A stretch of DNA of 64,000 nt from Gillisella vitis. Lineage in GTDB: Bacteria > Pseudomonadota > Alphaproteobacteria > Rhizobiales > Rhizobiaceae. Below are positions 27,324-36,772 of this stretch, one piece after another. Each line of letters starts with the position of its first letter. Position 1 is the stretch's first letter. Both the position numbers and the translations under genes were made by a program. The stretch is from assembly GCF_014204625.1 (NCBI RefSeq), contig NZ_JACHLU010000007.1:1-64000 (forward strand), given 5' to 3'. The notes under the pieces are model-generated. The model saw only the letters and a list, made by a program, of their open reading frames with translations. It was not told the origin of the DNA and did not search any database.

Positions 27324-28256
27324 GTGACATCTGATAAAATTTCTCGCGGGATCTTTCTCGCTTTTGCGGCATTTGCCGCCTATGCCTTCAGCGATGCTTC
27401 TGTGAAGCTGGTTGAAGGCCGCGTCAGCCCGTTTGAGTCCGCCTTCTTCGGCTCGCTTTTCGGGTTGCTGGCCTTGCCCTTTTTGCTCAAGAAGGGCGAC
27501 CGAATCACGGATATTGTGACAACCACCGCACCACGGCTCTGGCTGGTGCGGTTTGTGGCGTCGGGTACCAGTGCAATCGGCGCAGTGACGGCGTTTACGC
27601 ACCTGTCGATGGCAGAGGCTTTCTGTCTCATCTTTCTGTTGCCTTCCTTCGTGACCATCATGTCTGTGGTGTTTCTGAAGGAAAAGGTCGGCATTCGCCG
27701 CTGGAGCGCGGTTATCCTCGGTTTCATTGGCGTGCTGATCGTGCTTCGTCCCGGCTTTCGTGAGCTTTCCATCGGCCATATTGGCGCTGTCATTGGCGGA
27801 TTGGGCGGAGCTGTCAGCATCGTTATTTACCGTGCGGTTGGCCCGCGCGAAAAAGGCGTTTCGCTCTATGGCGCTGGTGCGCTTGGCACCATCACCATTT
27901 CCGGCGTCTGTATGTTGCAAAGCTTCACCTGGCCACAAGGCTTGGACTGGCTGCTGCTGATGAGCTACGGGCTGCTGGCGGCGCTGGCAACGGTGCTGAT
28001 GATGTATGCCACCAAATTCGCCCCTGCGGCCGTGCTGGGGCCAACCCAATACAGCCAGATGCTCTGGGCGATTCTGCTGGGTTATCTGGTGTTTGGCGAC
28101 CATGTGGATCTGCCCATCATTCTTGGCAGCCTGCTGATCATCGGTTCGGGCCTTATCACCCTCTCGCGGGAGAAAACCCGTGGCGTCGGGCTGCCGCCAT
28201 CGGTGGCCTCAGGCCCACAGGCGAGCCTTCCGACAAAAGAAGAAAATCTCGAATAG
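27324..28256 (+). CDS. EamA/DMT-family transporter
   Basis: The protein has ten hydrophobic segments in two EamA repeats. The first repeat begins GIFLAFAAFAAYAFSDASVKLVEGR; the second contains LGPTQYSQMLWAILLGYLVFGD. The family is drug/metabolite exporters of unknown substrate. GTG 27324 gives 310 residues; an ATG at 27291 would add 11 residues, but it falls inside the palindrome just upstream and has no ribosome binding site. The C-terminal 30 residues are soluble and Pro/Ser rich. A strong terminator follows 19 bp after the stop. Confidence 0.9.
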   Translation: MTSDKISRGIFLAFAAFAAYAFSDASVKLVEGRVSPFESAFFGSLFGLLALPFLLKKGDRITDIVTTTAPRLWLVRFVASGTSAIGAVTAFTHLSMAEAFCLIFLLPSFVTIMSVVFLKEKVGIRRWSAVILGFIGVLIVLRPGFRELSIGHIGAVIGGLGGAVSIVIYRAVGPREKGVSLYGAGALGTITISGVCMLQSFTWPQGLDWLLLMSYGLLAALATVLMMYATKFAPAAVLGPTQYSQMLWAILLGYLVFGDHVDLPIILGSLLIIGSGLITLSREKTRGVGLPPSVASGPQASLPTKEENLE

Positions 28257-28275
28257 TTCAAGGTGATCCGCAGAT

Positions 28276-28304
28276 AAAAAGCCGCCCGATATGGGCGGCT
28301 TTTT
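28276..28304. terminator. bidirectional terminator
   Basis: AAAAAGCCGCCC, five-base loop, GGGCGGCTTTTT: a 12-bp stem between the EamA gene and the convergent HlyU gene. Confidence 0.9.
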
Positions 28305-28343
28305 GCAACATTATACAATCACACAGAGGCAGACAGTCACCAA

Positions 28344-28670
28344 TCAGGTGCTACGAGATTTCTCGCCATCAGCAAACAGTGACGGGCCATTCTGATCAAT
28401 AATCATCTTGGCCTTGCGCAGCGTGCAATCCACCGCGTCTTCCCTTGATGTGAACAGATCGGCACGAATGAACGTGCGGGTCAATGTTTCACCATTCACA
28501 TCTTTTTCAATGCGCCCGGCCAGCCGCAGCTGATTGCCCTCGCGCAAAGGCTCAACATAAATCCGACAATCGCCGTGCAGAACCGGCTCGGCGGATTCCG
28601 TCTGCTTATTCTCAGAACTGGCTGTTGAGCCAGACAGTGCCGAGAAAATCTTCTTCAGAAATGATGCCAT
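28344..28670 (-). CDS. HlyU family protein
   Basis: The 108-residue product matches HlyU: MASFLKKIFSALSG at the N-terminus, a variable Ser/Glu linker, then GRIEKDVNGETLTRTFIRADLFTSREDAVDCTLRKAKMIIDQNGPSLF in segments. In Vibrio, HlyU is an ArsR-type activator of hemolysin genes; the alphaproteobacterial proteins given this name are a separate short family with unproven function, so the name should not be read as a role. The start was placed at the ATG six codons into the open frame on family grounds. Confidence 0.85.
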   Translation of the reverse strand: MASFLKKIFSALSGSTASSENKQTESAEPVLHGDCRIYVEPLREGNQLRLAGRIEKDVNGETLTRTFIRADLFTSREDAVDCTLRKAKMIIDQNGPSLFADGEKSRST

Positions 28671-28786
28671 AGGACGCGCCTCATGCAAGATTCAAAACCG
28701 AATTCGGTTTTGGCCAGACACGCCCGATAAAGCAAGCACTAAACCCGAAACAGGACCGAAACGGAATAGAAAACTCAATTTCCGGC

Positions 28787-29827
28787 TCAGGATACCACGG
28801 CATCTTCAGAGGAAAGAGACTTCACAGCGGTCTCATCTGTCATCAGACGGCGATTGCGTATGAAGAAACTCAATGTCGCAGGCGCGCGCATGAAATAGCC
28901 CGGATAGGCCAGAACAAGACGGGCGAAGACCTTCAGATCGGGCAGAAATCCTTTGGCCAGCCCCCGCAACAAGGCATAGGTGTAAGCACCTTCGTACAAT
29001 TTCTGACGAAACAACACCGTTTCCGGATCAGCCATCAGAATAACCGGCGTGTCTTTCAGATAATTATACTGCAATGCCAGACATCCCTGAATGGCAACAG
29101 ACTTCGGGCTTTCCCAGGACACATTGGACCAATAGAGATTAACCCCTTCAAGGCAGCTCACATTGATGCTGGGGTCAATCACCGTGTCATTAAACAGGCA
29201 AAGCTCGATCCAGAAGACATGATCTTCACCAGCACTGCGCAGATTGCTATTGAAGCGTAGATCCGCATTTTTCTTGAATCGGTAAACCACCGTTGAGGTT
29301 TGCGGCGGGCATTCACGTATCATCACTTCAGCCATCTGGCCTTTGCGAAAAGCATGATAACCATCACCCACGGTAGATTGTTCTTCAGTCATCAATGCGC
29401 GGCGCGTCAGTGGCAGTCCAACAAAATAATCCGGGTAATACTTACCCCGCACATGATTGCAAAAGAAAAAATCTCCAAACGCCAGTCCATTCAATGCACG
29501 CTCAAGATGATCATCGTGCCACACATCATCGGAATCCAGAAAAGCAACGTAATCGGCCGAGATAGACTCAAGATAATCCAGAGCCATATTACGTGCCTCA
29601 CCGGGGCCGCCGTTCGGCTTTTCCAGAACAACAAGCCGCATATCCGCCCCCGGATCGAAGCTTTCCAACTCTTGACGGGCAGGAATGGGCGAACTGTCAT
29701 CGACAATGATAACCCGCAAATCCAGATTACGACCAACTCTCTGCAACTTTACAGATTCAAGTGCTCGCGTAAGTATTCCAGACTCCCTTTGAAAAAAAGG
29801 GATGATAACGGCAACCTTAACACTCAT
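28787..29827 (-). CDS. family 2 glycosyltransferase
   Basis: The 346-residue protein is a GT-A fold inverting transferase. VAVIIPFFQRESGILTRALESV opens the nucleotide-binding half, LRVIIVDDSSP holds the first acidic pair, GPGEARNMALDYL follows, and VAFLDSDDVWHDDHLERAL contains the metal-binding DxD motif near residue 97. There are no clear membrane segments beyond a weak hydrophobic stretch near the C-terminus (FARLVLAYPGYFMRAPATLSFFI). It probably adds a sugar to a surface polysaccharide or lipid, but no other polysaccharide gene lies nearby, so acceptor and donor are unknown. The 495 bp upstream contain no gene. Confidence 0.92.
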   Translation of the reverse strand: MSVKVAVIIPFFQRESGILTRALESVKLQRVGRNLDLRVIIVDDSSPIPARQELESFDPGADMRLVVLEKPNGGPGEARNMALDYLESISADYVAFLDSDDVWHDDHLERALNGLAFGDFFFCNHVRGKYYPDYFVGLPLTRRALMTEEQSTVGDGYHAFRKGQMAEVMIRECPPQTSTVVYRFKKNADLRFNSNLRSAGEDHVFWIELCLFNDTVIDPSINVSCLEGVNLYWSNVSWESPKSVAIQGCLALQYNYLKDTPVILMADPETVLFRQKLYEGAYTYALLRGLAKGFLPDLKVFARLVLAYPGYFMRAPATLSFFIRNRRLMTDETAVKSLSSEDAVVS

Positions 29828-30322
29828 CGATACACCTCACGTTGCCAGAAGGATGCACGAATCCTCCCCGCGCGAAACGAAGAAATACATTCGTTCCACG
29901 CAGATTTGGTATCGCCATACCGCTCGATCACACCACAAAACAGGATTAATAGAAAGTTAACCTTAAGCAAGTTCCAGCGCTAAAGCAACGGTTAAAAACA
30001 ATGATTATTGGGTGTATTGATGCAAATAATATTGAGGTTAATTCCACAAGCTTCATCTTGATACACTCGTATCAGATGCACAGTCCCATATTGGCACAGC
30101 ACCACAACTCAGGAATTACATATGTAAATATGATTTAAATCAAAGGATTGCGTTTCTTTGCATTATCAATTGTTCGACTTTTGCCGTGAAAATAAAAATA
30201 CAGGCAGAAAACCTGATTTCAACTTTGCAACCAAAGGAGCGGGCGCGATATTGAAAACAAAAGAAAAAACAAAAACTCCGTGCATTTTACGGGAACATGT
30301 CATATCGGTGCAATCAGGCAGT
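29828..30322. other. 495-bp intergenic region between divergent glycosyltransferase and ilvA
   Basis: AT-rich, with no convincing gene, hairpin terminator or attenuator peptide. The ilvA frame is open from 30158, but the extra N-terminal 55 residues (rich in Lys, Asn, Thr) do not resemble the enzyme. Expected to hold both promoters. Confidence 0.5.
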
Positions 30323-31588
30323 ATGGAAATGACAAAGATGATGAAATCCGGTGTCGATAGAGCCGTCAACGCGGTTCGGGAATTGTTTGCGGCAACGCCC
30401 TTGCAATTGAATGAGCACTTGAGCACGCTCTTCAGCGCCGATATTTATCTGAAGCGCGAAGATTTGACGCCGGTGCGATCCTATAAGGTTCGCGGTGCCT
30501 ATAACTTCTTTCAAAAAGCCATTGCCAGAGGTGATACCGACAAGGTGTTTGTCTGTGCCTCTGCGGGTAATCATGCACAAGGGTTTGCCTTTGCCTGCCG
30601 CCACTTTGGCGTCAAGGGCGTTGTTTTCATGCCGGTGACCACGCCCCAGCAAAAAATCGACAAGACCCGCAAATTTGGTGCGGGCTTTATCACCATCCGC
30701 CTGGTCGGTGACATTTTTGATCAGTGCTACAAGGCAGCCCGTGATTATGTGGAAGAGGTCAATGGTGCCATGGTGCCACCTTTCGATCACGCCGACATCA
30801 TTGAGGGGCAGGCAACAGTGGCTGCCGAAATCATGGAGCAACTGCCAGAAGGTGTAAAGCCAGACCTCGTCATCCTGCCGGTCGGCGGCGGCGGCCTGAG
30901 TGCCGGTGTTACGGGCTATTTCGCTGATGACCTGCCGCTCTCAACCTTCCTTTTCACCGAACCCGTCGGCGCGCCCAGCCTGAAGCGCTCGCTGGAAGCA
31001 GGCCAGATTGTAACCCTTGCCAAGGTCGATAATTTTGTCGATGGCGCTGCCGTTGCGCGGATTGGGGATGCCAATTTTGAGGCGCTCAAACATTTCTCTG
31101 CGGATCAGGTCATGCTGGTGCCGGAAAACGCAATTTGTGGCACCATTATCGATATGCTCAATGTGGAAGGCGTCGTGCTGGAGCCAGCAGGTGCTCTGTC
31201 CATTGCAGCACTGGGCCTTGTCGATCCAGAGCGGATCAAGGGTAAAACCGTGGTGCTGGTTGTGTCCGGGGGCAATTTCGATTTCGAGCGCCTGCCTGAT
31301 GTGAAAGAGCGCGCCATGCGCTATGCCGGATTGAAGAAATATTTTATTCTTCGCCTGCCGCAGCGCCCCGGCGCATTGCGCGATTTTCTCAACCTGCTCG
31401 GCCCCGAAGATGATATTGCCCGGTTTGAATATCTGAAAAAATCAGCCCGGAATTTCGGCTCCATTCTGATTGGTATCGAAACGACAGAACGGGCCAATTT
31501 TTCAAGCCTTTTTGAACGCTTTGAGCAAAATGGCTTAGGGTTTGAAGACATTACCGACAATGAAATTCTGGCCAATTTGATCATATAG
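30323..31588 (+). CDS. ilvA: threonine dehydratase (biosynthetic type)
   Basis: PLP enzyme deaminating threonine to 2-oxobutanoate, the first step of isoleucine synthesis. The 421-residue product has the N-terminal catalytic domain with LKREDLTPVRSYKVRGAYNF (the PLP Lys in SYKVRGA), CASAGNHAQGFAFACRHFG, the PVGGGGLSAGV phosphate loop, and VSGGNFDFERLP. One ACT-like regulatory domain is at residues about 335-421 (YFILRLPQRPGALRDFLNLLG, then TERANFSSLFERFEQ), so it is the single-ACT form expected to respond to isoleucine/valine. The start at ATG 30323 gives normal family length. A short hairpin follows the stop but lacks a T-run. Confidence 0.95.
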   Translation: MEMTKMMKSGVDRAVNAVRELFAATPLQLNEHLSTLFSADIYLKREDLTPVRSYKVRGAYNFFQKAIARGDTDKVFVCASAGNHAQGFAFACRHFGVKGVVFMPVTTPQQKIDKTRKFGAGFITIRLVGDIFDQCYKAARDYVEEVNGAMVPPFDHADIIEGQATVAAEIMEQLPEGVKPDLVILPVGGGGLSAGVTGYFADDLPLSTFLFTEPVGAPSLKRSLEAGQIVTLAKVDNFVDGAAVARIGDANFEALKHFSADQVMLVPENAICGTIIDMLNVEGVVLEPAGALSIAALGLVDPERIKGKTVVLVVSGGNFDFERLPDVKERAMRYAGLKKYFILRLPQRPGALRDFLNLLGPEDDIARFEYLKKSARNFGSILIGIETTERANFSSLFERFEQNGLGFEDITDNEILANLII

Positions 31589-31627
31589 AGTTTGTCAGGT
31601 TCAATATGAGCCTGACGGACCCGCGGA

Positions 31628-32815
31628 ATGGCGGAAAATTGCAACATGGCATCTGCAATGCTCTGCTGCACACTGGTGAAAGGCTGTTGCATGGCTGCTC
31701 TTGTTTACGGTGCCTCCCCCGCGATTTCGGTGGCAGAAGCCACCCGACAGCCAGATGCGGTCGTGGACCAAAGCCACAAAGGTGACGATGCCGAACTGGC
31801 AGGCGGGATACCCATCTTTTCCACCATCGCGGCTGCCCTCAGTGCTGCCCCTGACAGGTCTGACCGTGCTTGGACTATCAGCGTCAATCCCGGTCAGTAC
31901 CGCGAAAAGCTGACCATTACCAAGCCCCGCATTCGTTTGCTCGGCAGCGGTAAAGACAAGACCCGGATTGTCTTTGATGCCTATGCAGGCGCGCAAAAGC
32001 CGGATGGAACCGGCCATTGGGGCACCCCCGGTTCGGCCACAGTCACCGTCAATGCTGCGGATTTTACCGCACGCCATCTCACCATCGCCAATGACTTTGA
32101 CTTTCTCGACAATGATCGCCGCGATCCCGATGGCGCAAATCGTATTGGTGCCAGTCAGGCCGTTGCGGTTTTTCTCGGAAACGGTGCAGACCGAAGCCTG
32201 TTTTACGATGTCTCCTTAAGCGGCTATCAGGATACGCTGTTTGCTGATTGCGGTCGTAGTCTGTTTTCCCATTGCATCATCAGCGGCAATGTTGATTTTA
32301 TCTTCGGCGGCGGCATTGCGCTGTTTGACCATTGCGACATTATCAGCCGCCCGCGCGCAACCCCGCATATTCTCCCGGCAGGCTTTGTGGCTGCCCCCAG
32401 CACATCGAAACACAATGCGTTTGGCCTGATCTTTCGCCATTGCTATCTGGCAAAGGAAAACGCCGATCAACCAGCAGGCAGCCACTACCTAGGCCGCCCA
32501 TGGCACCCGACCCGCGACTTTGCCGATGGACGCTATGCTGACCCGGATGCCATCGGTCAGGCCGTATTTTTACAATGCAGCATGGAAGACCATATCGCGG
32601 CCGATGGCTGGACGGCCATGTCCGGTCTGGCAAAGGAGGGGCACCGAACATGGTTCCAGCCTTTGCAGGATGCTCGTTTTTTTGAATATCAAAGCAACGG
32701 CCCCGGCGCGCACGTCAATCAGCACCGCCCACAACTGTCTGATGCGGTGGCGGCAACCTATACAAACGCGCGTATCTTCGGTGATTGGCAACCAGACGAG
32801 AAACAGGACATGTAG
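31628..32815 (+). CDS. secreted pectin methylesterase (CE8)
   Basis: The 395-residue protein is a carbohydrate esterase family 8 pectinesterase that removes methyl groups from homogalacturonan. A hydrophobic N-terminus (MASAMLCCTLVKGCCMAALVY) looks like a signal peptide, with several cysteines. The right-handed beta-helix motifs are present: PGQYREKLTITKP, ASQAVAVFLGNGADRSLFYDV, GYQDTLFADCGRSLF with one catalytic Asp, GNVDFIFGGGIALFDHCDI with the second Asp, and YLGRPWHP with the substrate-binding Arg. All key residues are intact. It follows ilvA by 39 bp with no shared function. It suggests a lifestyle on plant tissue; acquisition by transfer is possible but not shown. Confidence 0.93.
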   Translation: MAENCNMASAMLCCTLVKGCCMAALVYGASPAISVAEATRQPDAVVDQSHKGDDAELAGGIPIFSTIAAALSAAPDRSDRAWTISVNPGQYREKLTITKPRIRLLGSGKDKTRIVFDAYAGAQKPDGTGHWGTPGSATVTVNAADFTARHLTIANDFDFLDNDRRDPDGANRIGASQAVAVFLGNGADRSLFYDVSLSGYQDTLFADCGRSLFSHCIISGNVDFIFGGGIALFDHCDIISRPRATPHILPAGFVAAPSTSKHNAFGLIFRHCYLAKENADQPAGSHYLGRPWHPTRDFADGRYADPDAIGQAVFLQCSMEDHIAADGWTAMSGLAKEGHRTWFQPLQDARFFEYQSNGPGAHVNQHRPQLSDAVAATYTNARIFGDWQPDEKQDM

Positions 32816-32911
32816 ATTTTTTTCAACAGGGCAAAACCACAACTCCTGCCAGAGAATGCCCTTGCATATGCCCAGTGCCCGTGATCATCATCGGAAAAAC
32901 CGGGAATTCCG

Positions 32912-33856
32912 ATGACATCTCAATCTGACACATCCACAACCACCTTGCAGGGCATGGCGCTGATGGCCGGCAGCATGTTGCTTCTGCCCGGCATGGACGC
33001 TATCGCCAAATACATGGCCAATATGCAGGGGATGTCACCGGGGCAGGTCACTTTTTACCGTTTCTTTTTTCAGATTGTCTGCACCCTGCCTTTTCTTGTC
33101 CTGCTTCAGGGACGGGCTGCTTTCACTGCCAAACGTCCGCTTCTCAATCTGCTGCGGGGTGCATTGCATGGAGCCGCCAGCCTGTGCTTTTTTGCGGCGG
33201 TAAAATACATGCCGCTGGCTGACGTGTTTGCCATTTATTTCGTCGAACCTTTCATCCTGACGGCTCTATCGGCGCTGTTTCTGGGCGACAAGGTGGGGTG
33301 GCGGCGCTGGCTTGCCATTATCATCGGCTTTGGCGGTGCAATGATTGTGATTCAGCCAAGCTGGGACGTGTTTGGTGCAACCGCGCTCCTGCCCGTGCTG
33401 TGCGCTTTCCTCTTTGCGCTCTACATGTTTCTCAACCGCGCCATCGGCAATGCTGATACGCCCATGACCATGCAGACAATGTCAGGTGTGGGCGGCACGC
33501 TTTTCATGGCCGGTGCCATCGCCATTGGCCATGGGGCTGGCAGTGACGATTTCACGCCATCCTTGCCCGGCAACAACATCGGCCTTGCTCTGCTGATTCT
33601 GCTTGGAGTGCTGTCCGGCTACCTCCATCTTCTGGTGGTCAAGGCTTTTCGCATGGCACCTCTGTCAGTGCTCGCCCCTTTTCAGTATTTCGAGATCATT
33701 GCGGCAACCGTGTTGGGCTATGGCCTGTTCGGAGACTTCCCGACACCCTCCAAGTGGCTTGGCATTGCAATTATTGTCGGCTCCGGCCTGTTTATTTTAT
33801 GGCGGGAGCACAAGAGGGTTCGCACAAGCTTCAACCGGCAACCCCAACCATTGTGA
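32912..33856 (+). CDS. EamA/DMT-family transporter
   Basis: The 314-residue protein has ten predicted membrane segments in two EamA repeats: GMALMAGSMLLLPGMDAIAKYMANMQ at the start, MPLADVFAIYFVEPFILTALSALFLG in the first repeat, and APLSVLAPFQYFEIIAATVLGYGLFGDFP in the second. The MLLLPGMDAIAKY and PLADVFAIYFVEP motifs resemble the S-adenosylmethionine/riboflavin-type members of the family, but the substrate cannot be assigned. It lies 96 bp after the pectinesterase in the same direction. Confidence 0.92.
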   Translation: MTSQSDTSTTTLQGMALMAGSMLLLPGMDAIAKYMANMQGMSPGQVTFYRFFFQIVCTLPFLVLLQGRAAFTAKRPLLNLLRGALHGAASLCFFAAVKYMPLADVFAIYFVEPFILTALSALFLGDKVGWRRWLAIIIGFGGAMIVIQPSWDVFGATALLPVLCAFLFALYMFLNRAIGNADTPMTMQTMSGVGGTLFMAGAIAIGHGAGSDDFTPSLPGNNIGLALLILLGVLSGYLHLLVVKAFRMAPLSVLAPFQYFEIIAATVLGYGLFGDFPTPSKWLGIAIIVGSGLFILWREHKRVRTSFNRQPQPL

Positions 33857-34098
33857 GTGTTGCGCAAACTCCGGCCGCGCCTCTGTTATCCCCAGAAGCG
33901 TCAAAATACACGCAATCCTTACCCGTTTAGGTAGGTATGAGCAAAAGGATTGAATTTGCTCGATTTTCGCTCCAAACCAAGACAATACTGCAATAATTCA
34001 AGACAGATTAACCTCCTGTAAACCAAATTCATTAGGCTTTGCGCAATAGATGACGATTACAGCAATCTATGGTTTCATGAAGAAACGAGGTTCTGAGC

Positions 34099-34614
34099 AT
34101 GAGAGATTTTCGCCTCTCATTTCCGGCATGTGTTATCGCCGGAAAGACGAGACTGGATGAGCATGACGTTGTCCTTCTCAAAACATACAGCCTGCCGGGT
34201 GGAGTCCGTGATCGATGGGATGCGATGACGCTTCTCGTCCTGAACGGATGTTGCCCCGAAAAATGTGCCGAGTGGCAGGCTTATTTCATCGAAGCGATGG
34301 CATCCTATATTGTCAAGATTCTGGAGCCGCAAAACGGCATAGATCAAAACAAGCTGCAATGGATCACCGACGTGTTTACCACGGACGGTATGGCCAATTC
34401 ACCGCTTGAAAACCGTCTGTTGCAGCATGTGATGGATTTGCTGGCCTATACAGGCCGGAACGCACAATCCTCGACGGATACAAAGCAGGATGCGGACACC
34501 ACAACCAAGGCCGTTTCGGCTCTGCTCGATCTGGCAGAAAAGCTCGCGCCATCTCAATCTCTGCCCGCGGCCCTCGCAGCACAGCAGAGCCTGACGTGCT
34601 ATAGCCTTGCCTGA
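34099..34614 (+). CDS. hypothetical protein, 171 aa
   Basis: I do not recognise a family. The protein is helical and soluble, with a VVLLKTYSLPGGVRDRWDAMTLLVLNGCCPEKC segment (residues about 25-60) and an IVKILEPQNGIDQNKLQWITDVF stretch near 90-112. The size, the DxxxLxWI pattern and the Leu-rich helices recall TerB-like helical folds, but this is a guess. The C-terminal 50 residues are Thr/Asp/Ala rich. Ribosome binding site GAGG lies upstream. It is isolated by 240 bp on the left and 100 bp on the right. Confidence 0.75.
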   Translation: MRDFRLSFPACVIAGKTRLDEHDVVLLKTYSLPGGVRDRWDAMTLLVLNGCCPEKCAEWQAYFIEAMASYIVKILEPQNGIDQNKLQWITDVFTTDGMANSPLENRLLQHVMDLLAYTGRNAQSSTDTKQDADTTTKAVSALLDLAEKLAPSQSLPAALAAQQSLTCYSLA

Positions 34615-34716
34615 GAATAATTGAATAAATGCAATAAAAAGCCGATAAGGAGCTTGAGGCTTGGTGAGTCAAAGTGCAAAACTTAAGCCCAAGTGATGTG
34701 AAAGGGAGAATCCAGA

Positions 34717-35844
34717 ATGGATGTTCGCGCTGCCGTTGCCACACAAGCAGGCAAACCGCTAGAAATCATGACCGTGCAACTGGAAGGCCCCAGAGCAGGT
34801 GAAGTTCTCATTGAAGTCAAAGCCACAGGCATTTGTCATACCGACGACTTCACCCTGTCGGGCGCAGACCCGGAAGGTCTGTTTCCGGCCATTCTGGGTC
34901 ATGAAGGTGCCGGTATTGTTGTCGATGTCGGGCCGGGCGTCACGTCTGTCAAAAAAGGCGACCACGTTATTCCGCTTTACACGCCGGAATGCCGCGAATG
35001 CTATTCCTGCCTGTCGCGCAAGACCAATCTGTGCACCGCCATTCGTTCAACACAGGGCCAGGGCTTGATGCCGGATGGCACCTCGCGCTTTTCCATTGGC
35101 AAGGACAAGATTCACCATTACATGGGCTGCTCAACCTTTGCCAATTTCACGGTTTTGCCGGAAATCGCATTGGCCAAGGTCAATCCAGACGCACCGTTCG
35201 ACAAGATCTGCTACATCGGCTGCGGTGTTACCACTGGCATTGGTGCCGTCATCAACACCGCCAAGGTCGAAATCGGCGCAACGGCGATTGTCTTTGGTCT
35301 GGGCGGCATTGGTCTCAATGTACTTCAGGGCCTGCGCCTTGCCGGTGCTGATATGATTATTGGCGTTGACCTGAACAATGACCGCAAAGCATGGGGCGAA
35401 AAATTCGGCATGACGCATTTTGTCAATCCGAAGGAAGTTGACGGCGACATCGTGCCTTATCTTGTCAACATGACCAAGCGCCATGGCGACACCATTGGCG
35501 GTGCCGATTACACCTTTGATTGCACCGGCAACACAACGGTCATGCGGCAGGCGCTTGAATCCTCGCACCGTGGCTGGGGTAAATCCATTGTCATCGGCGT
35601 GGCCGGTGCCGGTCAGGAAATCTCGACCCGGCCATTCCAGCTCGTCACCGGGCGAAACTGGATGGGCACAGCTTTTGGCGGCGCACGCGGCCGCACCGAT
35701 GTCCCCAAGATTGTTGACTGGTATATGGATGGCAAGATCATCATCGATCCGATGATCACCCACACCATGCCGCTGGAAGACATCAACAAGGGCTTTGAGC
35801 TGATGCACAAGGGTGAAAGCATCAGAAGCGTGGTTCTGTATTGA
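34717..35844 (+). CDS. frmA: S-(hydroxymethyl)glutathione dehydrogenase / class III alcohol dehydrogenase
   Basis: The 375-residue zinc enzyme oxidises S-hydroxymethylglutathione, formed from formaldehyde and glutathione, to S-formylglutathione with NAD+. The catalytic zinc segment is GICHTDDFTLSGADPEGLFP followed by GHEGAG; the structural zinc site is CRECYSCLSRKTNLC. Also present are VFGLGGIGLNVLQG for NAD binding and the class III Arg in the TQGQGLMPDGTSRF region. AAAGGGAG lies upstream of the ATG. It is the first gene of a five-gene run ending in the esterase for its product, and its stop overlaps the next start by one base. Confidence 0.97.
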   Translation: MDVRAAVATQAGKPLEIMTVQLEGPRAGEVLIEVKATGICHTDDFTLSGADPEGLFPAILGHEGAGIVVDVGPGVTSVKKGDHVIPLYTPECRECYSCLSRKTNLCTAIRSTQGQGLMPDGTSRFSIGKDKIHHYMGCSTFANFTVLPEIALAKVNPDAPFDKICYIGCGVTTGIGAVINTAKVEIGATAIVFGLGGIGLNVLQGLRLAGADMIIGVDLNNDRKAWGEKFGMTHFVNPKEVDGDIVPYLVNMTKRHGDTIGGADYTFDCTGNTTVMRQALESSHRGWGKSIVIGVAGAGQEISTRPFQLVTGRNWMGTAFGGARGRTDVPKIVDWYMDGKIIIDPMITHTMPLEDINKGFELMHKGESIRSVVLY

Positions 35845-36317
35845 TGGCAACCCTGCCCTACACGGTGACTGCGCGGAGAATGGAAGACTTCTCCGCACAG
35901 GAACTCTATACGCTGTTGAAAATGCGCGTTGACGTGTTCGTCGTCGAGCAAAAATGCCCCTATCCAGAGCTGGACGGCAAAGACAGCGACGCCCTGCATC
36001 TGACCCTGAGGAACGGGACCGATCTGCTTGCCAGCGCCCGGATTTTGCAGCCAGACCAATCATCCGACCCTGTGACAATCGGGCGCGTTGTGGTGTCTCC
36101 TGCCCACCGTGGCAAGCGCCTTGGCGATGCCCTGATGCGGGAAGCCATTGCCGTATGCGAACAGCGCTTTTCAGGCAACACCATTGCCGTTTCTGCTCAA
36201 AGCCATTTGCAGCTCTTTTATCAAGCCTTCGGCTTTGTACCCACATCTGAAGAGTATCTGGAGGACGGCATTCCGCATATCGACATGGTTCGGCCTGTCA
36301 CGATTGGAAGGGCGTAA
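35844..36317 (+). CDS. ElaA-like GNAT acetyltransferase
   Basis: The 157-residue protein matches the ElaA branch of the GNAT superfamily: LYTLLKMRVDVFVVEQKCPYPELDG near the start, IGRVVVSPAHRGKRLGDALM with the acetyl-CoA-binding R-x-x-G-x-G/A loop, and the FYQAFGFVPTSEEYLEDGIPHIDM ending. Substrate is unknown. The ATG overlaps the stop of the dehydrogenase gene (TGATG), so translation is coupled. Confidence 0.93.
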   Translation: MATLPYTVTARRMEDFSAQELYTLLKMRVDVFVVEQKCPYPELDGKDSDALHLTLRNGTDLLASARILQPDQSSDPVTIGRVVVSPAHRGKRLGDALMREAIAVCEQRFSGNTIAVSAQSHLQLFYQAFGFVPTSEEYLEDGIPHIDMVRPVTIGRA

Positions 36318-36322
36318 CGCGG

Positions 36323-36772
36323 ATGATTTACGTCGATGCCGATGCCTGCCCGGTGAAAGCCGAAATTCTGAAAGTGGCAGAGCGACATCAATTTCCGGTC
36401 ACATTCGTGGCCAATTCGGGCTTGAGACCCTCTCGTGATCCGATGATCACCAATGTCATCGTCTCCAATGGCTTTGATGCGGCCGATGACTGGATTGCCG
36501 AGCGTGCGCAAGCTGGTGATATTGTCATCACAGCTGATGTTCCGCTTGCCGGTCGCTGCGTTGCGGCGGGCGCGCTTGTTACCGGGCCGACAGGGCGGGT
36601 GTTTGACCAGACCAACATCGGCATGGCCACTGCCATGCGCGATCTCGGCGCGCACCTGCGCGAGACCGGCGAAAGCAAAGGCTATAATGCCGCGTTCAGT
36701 CCACGGGATCGCTCTCAGTTTCTGGAAACCATGGAAAAGCTGTGTCGCCGCAGCAAGGCCCAAACACCATGA
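36323..36772 (+). CDS. YaiI/YqxD (UPF0178, DUF188) family protein
   Basis: The 149-residue protein has the family opening MIYVDADACPVKAEILKVAE, the DPMITNVIV and GDIVITADVPLA segments, and AAGALVTGPTGRVFDQTNIG. The fold is related to PIN-type nucleases, with conserved acidic residues (D5, D7, D87) that could bind metal; no activity is established. It starts five bases after the acetyltransferase stop and overlaps the next gene as ATGA. Confidence 0.93.
   Translation: MIYVDADACPVKAEILKVAERHQFPVTFVANSGLRPSRDPMITNVIVSNGFDAADDWIAERAQAGDIVITADVPLAGRCVAAGALVTGPTGRVFDQTNIGMATAMRDLGAHLRETGESKGYNAAFSPRDRSQFLETMEKLCRRSKAQTP

Noticed and set aside
30158..30322. 55-codon N-terminal extension of ilvA
   Set aside because: Lys/Asn/Thr-rich and unlike the enzyme; the start at 30323 gives normal family length.
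31594..31616. Short hairpin after ilvA
   Set aside because: Nine-bp stem with a G-T pair and no T-run; too weak to call a terminator.
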